64,000 bases of DNA. Origin: Actinokineospora diospyrosa (GTDB lineage Bacteria > Actinomycetota > Actinomycetes > Mycobacteriales > Pseudonocardiaceae). A program made the translations under genes and the position numbers. Where the stretch lies: the NCBI RefSeq assembly GCF_024171925.1, contig NZ_JAMTCO010000013.1, positions 186,001-250,000 of the forward strand. Reading direction: 5' to 3'. Each line of letters begins with the position of its first letter. Position 1 is the first letter of the stretch. This document shows, piece by piece, positions 58,463 through 64,000 of this stretch. Below the pieces are notes generated by a model. That model ran no database searches and was not told where the DNA came from. It was given only the letters and a program-made list of their open reading frames with translations.

Positions 58463-59437
58463 TCATGCCTTGACCGGGTTGGCGATGCTCAGCAGGTCGC
58501 ACTGGTGCCGGAACTCCTGGCTCGATTCCAGCGACTTGCTGCCCGCGAACAAGCCCATGAAGGGCCGCAGGAAGTAGGACATCAGGCCGGGGCGGTTGTT
58601 GATGGAGTCCAGTTGTTGGGCTGAGTTGCCGAGGGAGTCCTTGAGGCGGAGGTAGGACTCCTGCCAGGCGCGGACCCGGCGGCGGTCGTCCTCGCCGGTG
58701 GGCAGGGGGACGTCGCTCAGTTCCCACCAGCCCTCGGCCATCACGTCGTGGAACCGTTGCAGGAGGCTGGCCACGGTGTCGCGGCCGGCGGCGGTCTCCA
58801 TGGTGACCTCCCCGGTTTCCTGTTCCGCCGCGGAGATGCGGGCCCGGATCGCCAGGCAGACCGGGGACACCGCGGCGGCATATTCCTCGAGGGCGGTGCC
58901 CCGGCGGTGGCCGTTGGTGAGGTCGGGTTCGGGTTCTGGCGGCAGGTGGGGGATCGAGCCCAGCGGCGGTTTGACCCGGCGTGGCTGGTTGGTGATGACG
59001 CGGACCAGGTCCAGGACGCCGGGGCTGCTGAGGTCGGTGATCACGTAGTGGTCGACGGTGTGCGGCAGCACGAAGTGGGGGAGTTCGCTGACCCGACGGC
59101 CGGGGAGGATGACGGGGAGCAGCTTCGTGGTCCACGTGTCGCGTTGGCTGTGCAGGAGATCCCGCAAAATAGCGGCTTCCGAGCGCACGCCGGGGTTGAT
59201 GCCCGCCGGACCCATGCCATCACCCGCGGCGGCGTACTGCGGCGACGCCATCACGAGGACGTAGTCGGCGGTCATGATCGCCTGGGTGGCCCACGTCGAC
59301 CAGTCCTGGCGCACGCCCTCGGCCCACTGGTCCAGCGTGACGTCGATGCCCGCCTCCAGCAGCAGCCGGGCGAAGAACCGCACATCGTCCTTGTGGTCCT
59401 GGGAATCGTGCGTGTACGTCACGAAAACCTGAGGCAT
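58463..59437 (-). CDS. SEFIR (TIR-like) domain protein
   Basis: A 324-residue protein. The N-terminal 150 residues match the SEFIR branch of TIR-like domains (PQVFVTYTHDSQDHKDDVRF, FARLLLEAGIDVTLDQWAEG, YVLVMASPQYAAAGDG, EAAILRDLL, LLPVILPGR), followed by an acidic, Pro-rich linker and a helical C-terminal domain (VCLAIRARISAAEQETGEV, RVRAWQESYLRLKDSL). SEFIR/TIR proteins in bacteria act in signalling or anti-phage defence, some as NADases; the catalytic Glu is not obvious here. Start ATG 59437 has a weak ribosome site. It stands alone; no partner system recognised. Confidence 0.75.
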   Translation of the reverse strand: MPQVFVTYTHDSQDHKDDVRFFARLLLEAGIDVTLDQWAEGVRQDWSTWATQAIMTADYVLVMASPQYAAAGDGMGPAGINPGVRSEAAILRDLLHSQRDTWTTKLLPVILPGRRVSELPHFVLPHTVDHYVITDLSSPGVLDLVRVITNQPRRVKPPLGSIPHLPPEPEPDLTNGHRRGTALEEYAAAVSPVCLAIRARISAAEQETGEVTMETAAGRDTVASLLQRFHDVMAEGWWELSDVPLPTGEDDRRRVRAWQESYLRLKDSLGNSAQQLDSINNRPGLMSYFLRPFMGLFAGSKSLESSQEFRHQCDLLSIANPVKA

Positions 59438-60017
59438 GCTCGTCACCGTCGACCCTGTGACCGCGTCATCCCGCCAGGCTACTTCGTCGAACCCGGTCGT
59501 ACAGACGGTTTCCCGCCATTGCCCCGGTGGACTTCGTTGTCCGCCCGCTGAACGGACCAACCTGCCACCGCGGGCGCCTACTGGGCGTTTCCCGTTCCCC
59601 CGCTGAGACCTGCCCCGAGCCGATCGGCGTGACCTACGCGGTTCGCGCGGACAGCCGCCGGTTGAGGCTGACGCAATTGCGGGCAATCTACGTCAAGGAA
59701 CTGCGGGTGAACCCCTCCTAGCCGCCATCGGCGCTGTGCCGGACCGCGCGTGCGAGAGGTCCCCGGCGAGAACGGCGACCGGGTCGCGCGCGATCGGCCG
59801 GTTCGACGTCCAGTCCTATGTGGATCAGTACAACCGCGCGAGTCGATTTCCTGGACCCGGCCTCGTCTGCCGCCACCGCGAGCTGATCGTCCGCCACGGG
59901 TTCGCCACGCACCCGTCCTGCGGGACCCCCGTGTAGCCGCCGCTACTCGCGCGCGGATTGTCGGTGGGTGTGCTTATGCTGCCGGCGACGAACAGGTGTG
60001 CAGGTGAGGAGAGGGTT
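59438..60017. other. intergenic region, 580 bases
   Basis: A short plus frame (59527-59721) ends GVTYAVRADSRRLRLTQLRA, then IYVKELRVNPS; its latter part resembles the LT-x2-QL-x2-IY motif of phosphate-binding-protein remnants such as that at 421-970, but too weakly to call. The right end holds AGGAGAGGG before the isochorismatase start. No RNA gene seen. Confidence 0.35.
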
Positions 60018-60575
60018 GTGACCACGCTGAGTGACCGGCCGGGGACGGCTGTGGTGATCATCGACGTGCAGAACGCGGTGGTGGCCAACGCGCACGAGCG
60101 CGAGGCCGTCATCGGGAAGATCAACGTGCTGCTCGACCGGGCCAGGACTGCGGGTGTCCCGGTCGTCTGGGTGCAGGACAACGGCGGCGACCACCCCAAC
60201 GGCAGCCACGGTTGGGAGATCGTCCCGGAGTTGGCGCCGCTGGAGTCCGAGCCCCGGGTGCAGAAGGAGTACGGCGACTCCTTCGAGGAGACCGACTTGG
60301 AGTCCGTTCTGGCCGACCTGCGGGTCGGCTCCCTGGTCGTGGCGGGCGCGCAGACCGACGCCTGCGTCCGCTCGACCCTGCACGGCGCCGTGGCCAGGGG
60401 CTACGACACGACCCTGGTGTCCGATGCCCACACGACCGAGGACTTCACCGAGTACGGCGCCCCGTCCCCGGACAAGGTCATCGCCCACACGAACCTCTAC
60501 TGGAGCTTCCACTCCGCCCCCGGCCGCACCGCGGGCATCGCCCCCGCCGCCGAGGTCGCCCTAGGTTCCGCCTGA
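60018..60575 (+). CDS. isochorismatase-like hydrolase
   Basis: A 185-residue cysteine hydrolase with triad Asp16 in VIIDVQNAV, Lys83 in VQKEYGDSF and Cys116 in QTDACVRST. Family members hydrolyse isochorismate, nicotinamide or N-carbamoyl amides; nothing specific to one of these is seen, and no siderophore gene is nearby. GTG 60018 follows GAGGAGAGGG; the frame to 59958 is less likely. It stands alone. Confidence 0.88.
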   Translation: MTTLSDRPGTAVVIIDVQNAVVANAHEREAVIGKINVLLDRARTAGVPVVWVQDNGGDHPNGSHGWEIVPELAPLESEPRVQKEYGDSFEETDLESVLADLRVGSLVVAGAQTDACVRSTLHGAVARGYDTTLVSDAHTTEDFTEYGAPSPDKVIAHTNLYWSFHSAPGRTAGIAPAAEVALGSA

Positions 60576-60853
60576 CCCGCCCGGCTCACGACGCACACCC
60601 GGCGGACCACATCGACCGCCAGGTGGCCCGTGGTCGCGCCCACGATCCGAGCGGCGCCCGGCTGATCACTCATGCGGTGCCACGTCGAGTGCTGATTGAT
60701 CGCGCTCGTGGTCCGGCGGGGGTGCGCTCTGCCCTGTCGCAGTCTGAAATAGCGCTGGAACCGCTGCGGCGGAAAAGCGATTCAGTTTCTTGCCCGGCGA
60801 TGGACGCGCGTTGACTATCCCCGGTACGGGATGGACTTTTAGGGCCTGAAACG
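60576..60853. other. intergenic region without a recognised gene
   Basis: Nothing recognised on either strand except the hairpin that follows at 60854. Short frames are Arg-rich. Confidence 0.4.
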
Positions 60854-60888
60854 CCGCAGGGGCGATCCTGGTGGGACCGCCCCTGCGG
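60854..60888 (-). terminator. terminator hairpin of the permease-GNAT operon
   Basis: CCGCAGGGGCG (60854-60864) pairs perfectly with CGCCCCTGCGG (60878-60888), loop 13 bases. It starts 5 bases after the stop of the minus-strand GNAT gene. Confidence 0.75.
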
Positions 60889-60893
60889 ATAGA

Positions 60894-61478
60894 TCATCTC
60901 GGTTGCCGCCAGAGCGGCCACATTGTGGGGCCGTCCTCCGGCAATGCGTACGGCTCCCCGAGCGGCTTATAGCCCTCCCGCTCGTACAGCCGCGCGCTGT
61001 CGAGCGTGCTCGCCTCCAGGAACGCCGCCAAGCCCCGCTCGTCCAGCGCGGCGTGGTGGTGTCGCAGCAAGGTCGCGCCGAGACCGTGCCCCTGCCGGTG
61101 CGGCAACACAGCCAGCAGCGCCAGGTGGTGGTGCGGTTCGGCCGGGTGGTGCGCGTCGAACGCCGCGTCCAGTGCGTGGAACCGGTCCGCGTACCGGCCG
61201 GTAGCGGCCAGGACGCGGGCGGCGTAGTCCGCGGGGGCGGGCGGTTTGCCGTGTTCGCGGTGGAACCAGACGGCGACCGCGTCGTCGTCGATGGTGTCGA
61301 TGTGGCCGTGGGTCGCGGCGTGCTCGACCAGGATCTCGAAGTCCGCGGTCAGGGCGGCCAGCCGGTCCGCCGGGGTGTCGACCAGCCACGCGGTCTGCGG
61401 CAGCGGTTCGAACGCCCGGGCGACCACGGCCGCGCAGTGCGCGATGTCGGCCGTGCTCGCCCGGGTGATCGTGGTCAT
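60894..61478 (-). CDS. GNAT-family N-acetyltransferase
   Basis: A 194-residue GNAT protein. The acetyl-CoA site appears in LALLAVLPHRQGHGLGATLL (the V-x-P-x-x-Q-G-x-G-x-A/G signature), followed by AFLEASTLDSARLYEREGYK. The N-terminal half (VARAFEPLPQTAWLVDTPAD) contributes the substrate site. The ATG overlaps the permease stop (ATGA), so it is co-made with an APC-type transporter and may acetylate an imported amine, amino acid or antibiotic. Confidence 0.85.
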   Translation of the reverse strand: MTTITRASTADIAHCAAVVARAFEPLPQTAWLVDTPADRLAALTADFEILVEHAATHGHIDTIDDDAVAVWFHREHGKPPAPADYAARVLAATGRYADRFHALDAAFDAHHPAEPHHHLALLAVLPHRQGHGLGATLLRHHHAALDERGLAAFLEASTLDSARLYEREGYKPLGEPYALPEDGPTMWPLWRQPR

Positions 61479-62920
61479 CGGGCGCCCACCGGGACGCGAC
61501 CGGCGCCCCGGCCGATGGCGTCGTAGACCTGCGGTCGGGTGCGCCGCAGCAGCAGCCCGTAGCCGACCCCGCCCAGGGCGACCACGGCGAAGGCGATCGG
61601 GATGCCCCAGCGCAGCGGTGAGGTCTCCGGGACGCCGAGCAGCAGCGCGTAGTTGGCGACCACCAGCACCAGGATGGCGGTCACCGCGATGGCCGCGATC
61701 GGGGGCGCCACCTTGTGCACCGTCGAGGTGTCCTCGTCGTTGTCGCGCAGGAAGCGCACCGTGGCGAACGCGGTGGCCGCCAGCAGCATCAGCACGCCGA
61801 GGGCGCCCGCGGTGCCCGCGATGTAGAACATCTCGGTCAGCGGGTCCCAGCCGCCGATGGCGTAGGCGATGATCACGAGCAGGGCCAGCGCGCTCTGGGT
61901 GAGCGAGGCGGCGCCGGGCTGGCCGGTGCGCGGGGTGGTGCGGCCGAGCGCGGCGGGCAGGACCTGGTCGCGGCCCAGCGCGAAGGTGTAGCGCGCGCAG
62001 GTGGCGTGGAAGCTGATCAGCGCGGCGAGCACGCTGGTGACCAGCAGGATCTGCCCGGCCTCGGCGGCCCACGCGCCCAGGTTCTGCTCGGCGAGGGAGA
62101 ACAGCACCCCGGCGGGGGAGGCCTGCGCGGCGGCGACGACGTTGTCGGGACCCGCGGCCTGGATGGTCGACCAGGAGGAGAGCGTGTAGAGCGCGCAGAG
62201 GCCGCCGATGCAGATGATCGTCGCGCGGCGGACCGCGCCGGGGCTGGCCTGCTCGGAGAACACCGCGCTCTGCTCGAAGCCGACGAAGCCGAGCACGGCA
62301 AGGCCCAGCAGCGGGCCGAGGCCGGAGCCGAGCAGGTCGCCCAGCGCCAGGCCGGACAGCGTCGGGCCGCCCTCGGCGGGGTTGGCCAGGTTGGCGATGG
62401 TGTAGAGCAGCACCAGCGCGACTTCGGCGGCCAGCAGCACCAGCAGCACCCGGGCGGAGTTGCGGATCCGGCGCACGCCGAGCACCGCGACGACCACCCA
62501 GGCGACGATGGCGATCACCCACCACGGCAGGTCGAGGCCGAACCACTTGTTCAGCAGCGGCGCCAGGGACGGGCCGATCGCCCCGTAGAGGCCGATCTGC
62601 AGGACGTTGTAGGACAGCAGCGCGATCCACGACGCGCTGACCCCGGCGGGCCTGCCCAGGCCGAGGCTGACGTAGGTGTAGAAGGCGCCCGCGTTGGGCA
62701 CCTGGCGGGCCATGGCGACGTAGCCGACGCTGAACACCGCGAGCACCGCGGCGATGATCACGAAGGCCAGCGGCAGGCCGAGCGTGCCGGTGGCGGCCAG
62801 CCCGGTCGTCACGATCGCCGCGCAGACCGTCAGCGGCGTGGCCGCCGACGCGGTGAAGAACACCACCCCTGCGGTCGACACGCGTTGCCCGGCGAGGGTC
62901 TGGGCTGCGGTTGTGGACAC
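61475..62920 (-). CDS. APC-superfamily amino-acid/amine permease
   Basis: A 481-residue permease with 12 hydrophobic helices of the APC fold (ASAATPLTVCAAIVTTGLAA, GYVAMARQVPNAGAFYTYVS, LGRPAGVSASWIALLSYNVL, FVGFEQSAVFSEQASPGAVR). The G-x-G-type helix-1 ion/substrate loop appears as SAATPLT. It belongs to the APA/YdaO-like branch. GTG 62920 follows AAGGAG by 6 bases; its stop overlaps the GNAT start. Substrate unknown; amine or amino acid likely. Confidence 0.85.
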   Translation of the reverse strand: MSTTAAQTLAGQRVSTAGVVFFTASAATPLTVCAAIVTTGLAATGTLGLPLAFVIIAAVLAVFSVGYVAMARQVPNAGAFYTYVSLGLGRPAGVSASWIALLSYNVLQIGLYGAIGPSLAPLLNKWFGLDLPWWVIAIVAWVVVAVLGVRRIRNSARVLLVLLAAEVALVLLYTIANLANPAEGGPTLSGLALGDLLGSGLGPLLGLAVLGFVGFEQSAVFSEQASPGAVRRATIICIGGLCALYTLSSWSTIQAAGPDNVVAAAQASPAGVLFSLAEQNLGAWAAEAGQILLVTSVLAALISFHATCARYTFALGRDQVLPAALGRTTPRTGQPGAASLTQSALALLVIIAYAIGGWDPLTEMFYIAGTAGALGVLMLLAATAFATVRFLRDNDEDTSTVHKVAPPIAAIAVTAILVLVVANYALLLGVPETSPLRWGIPIAFAVVALGGVGYGLLLRRTRPQVYDAIGRGAGRVPVGAR

Positions 62921-63006
62921 GGTCACTCCTTTGTGGACCTGGTAGAGACGGTTCTGGGGACGGAGTGGGCAGCCGGTCCGGTGGTGCGGTCGGTCGCCGG
63001 TCGTGG

Positions 63007-63693
63007 TTAGAACAGCGGGGTGACCGCTGCTGTCACGAGTACTTCGGTGGCGTTGTCGATGAGCGCGACCGCGCTCGGCCACAGGTTCGTCCGGATCTGG
63101 CGTTCCAGTTCCTCGTGCACGCCGGGTTCGCAGTGGCTCAGGATCTCGCGGTCGCGGCCGGTGGCGCGCAGCAGCCCGGCCAGCAGCAGGTCCGCTGTGG
63201 ACAGCGGGCGGGGGACGCTCAGGTTGCCCGCGATGCGCACGCCCGCCGCGGCCGCGGTGCTCAGCGACGGCGGGACGTAGAGCTCCAGCGGCTTGCGCAG
63301 CAGCCGCCTGCGGGTGGTGCGCACGACCTTGCCGGAGGCGAGCATCCGGTGCTTGACCAGCTCGGCGATGTCGCGCGCGACCAGGACCATGATCCAGTCC
63401 TTGGCCGCCTCGACGCTGTGGTCCTTGCGCGCCCACGCGCGCACCCGCTCCTGCAGCTCGTCGGCGGCAGGCACGTCGGCGACCCGCAGCAGACCGTCCT
63501 CGATGATCATGTGGCGGGACAGCATCAGTTCGCCGAGCACCGCGGCGGCGAGGCCGACGGCGAGCGCCTGCGGTTCCAGCCGCTGCTCGCCGGTCATGTC
63601 GTCGAGCCCGCAGAGGAAGAACTCGTCGGCCAGCAGCAGCGCCGGTTTCGCCTTTCCGTATTGCGGTGCGGTCACCGAGGGCACCGGGCCCAT
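63007..63693 (-). CDS. GOLPH3/VPS74 (GPP34) family protein
   Basis: A 228-residue protein of the GPP34 family: LLADEFFLCGLDDMTGEQRL, ALAVGLAAAVLGELMLSRHM, IIEDGLLRVAD, then a helical C-terminus. Eukaryotic relatives bind phosphatidylinositol-4-phosphate; actinomycetes carry several such proteins of unknown role, possibly at the membrane. ATG 63693 follows AGGGG; the frame upstream is Pro/Arg-rich. It starts 86 bases upstream of the permease gene on the same strand and may be cotranscribed with it. Confidence 0.85.
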   Translation of the reverse strand: MGPVPSVTAPQYGKAKPALLLADEFFLCGLDDMTGEQRLEPQALAVGLAAAVLGELMLSRHMIIEDGLLRVADVPAADELQERVRAWARKDHSVEAAKDWIMVLVARDIAELVKHRMLASGKVVRTTRRRLLRKPLELYVPPSLSTAAAAGVRIAGNLSVPRPLSTADLLLAGLLRATGRDREILSHCEPGVHEELERQIRTNLWPSAVALIDNATEVLVTAAVTPLF

Positions 63694-64000
63694 TCGTCGC
63701 CCCTGGGCCTGCTGTGGTGGTCCGAGCGGGTCCGCCCCCGCCACTGGACTGGTCGACTCACGTTCCTCACTTCTTCGTGGTGTGCGCGCCGCAGGATAAA
63801 GGCGATACCGACAGCGCGGGATACCCCCATGAGGGTGACCACCCGATCGGCCCAATCCCGTACACCACGGCCGAACGGGGGACGGCACCGGACCACTGTG
63901 TGGGATGGCAACGCTCCCGGTCGTGTGACCTGACTGAGACAATCGGGTGGTCGGGGCCGGTGAACTGAGCGATCCTCAGTGGAGTCCTCAGTGGTCTCGC
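63694..64000. other. right-edge region without a recognised gene
   Basis: Upstream region of the GPP34 gene. Open frames on both strands are Arg/Pro-rich and not convincing. The window ends before any next gene begins. Confidence 0.4.

Noticed and set aside
1..64000. tRNA, rRNA, prophage or intact insertion sequence
   Set aside because: No cloverleaf, rRNA-like stretch, transposase or terminal inverted repeats were recognised by eye.

Overview
The window is high-GC DNA with many GTG starts, ATGA/GTGA gene overlaps, SARP regulators and secondary-metabolite genes. This fits an actinomycete, probably Pseudonocardiales (a Saccharothrix, Actinosynnema, Actinokineospora or Lentzea-like genus); the genus is inference. 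The left half is a mosaic of biosynthetic, regulatory and decayed genes. The right half holds ordinary metabolic and small regulatory genes.

1-3114 is mostly gene debris (a periplasmic-binding-protein remnant, the C-terminus of a P450) around one intact secreted ricin-type lectin. 3115-9881 is a tightly coupled minus-strand RiPP operon. It has two paralogous 57-58 residue precursors with cystine-knot-like Cys patterns, followed by genes resembling lasso-peptide maturation proteins: an inactive-looking B2 protease, an asparagine-synthetase-like cyclase and a PqqD-like recognition protein. A MauE/thioredoxin protein, an S9-type alpha/beta hydrolase and an ABC exporter complete it. This is the most novel-looking system in the window. 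Divergent from it is a SARP/NB-ARC/TPR regulator, the first of three SARPs and one nSTAND-WD40 protein in 10.5-20.9 kb, with a 25-residue mini-gene and a perfect hairpin between them.

20.9-27.7 kb holds aldehyde dehydrogenase, aminotransferase, a GntR regulator, a P-loop protein, a ThDP enzyme and a metallo-beta-lactamase-fold hydrolase. They share a palindrome (TCCTATAGGA or close variants) at their control regions and look like a catabolic regulon of the type transamination, decarboxylation, aldehyde oxidation. 28-35 kb has an eCIS-effector-like protein with a probable HNH nuclease C-terminus, several frameshifted remnants and a sigma factor paired with a membrane protein. 35-39.8 kb has an ArsR/hydrolase pair, an 11-repeat type I-E-like CRISPR array without cas genes in the window, and a TetR/DUF2867 pair with a clear operator.

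39.9-50.7 kb is a divergent gene cluster. The minus arm encodes flavin reductase-like, nitrilase, 2OG-Fe(II) oxygenase, RibD-type reductase and RibD-type deaminase proteins. The plus arm encodes two beta-propeller proteins, an MFS exporter, GTP cyclohydrolase II and a SUMF1/FGE-like protein. GTP cyclohydrolase II, RibD deaminase, WD40 and SUMF1 together recall toxoflavin-type (7-azapteridine) clusters, but no methyltransferase is present. Two tiny overlapping ORFs and tandem hairpins sit at the head of the plus arm.

51.2-64 kb carries Nudix, a truncated acyl-CoA dehydrogenase, LysR with NmrA, a GT87 mannosyltransferase-like protein, small membrane proteins, a PadR-DUF1048-DUF1048 operon, a SEFIR-domain protein, an isochorismatase-like hydrolase, an APC permease with a GNAT enzyme, and a GOLPH3-like protein. 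No rRNA, tRNA or intact insertion sequence was recognised.
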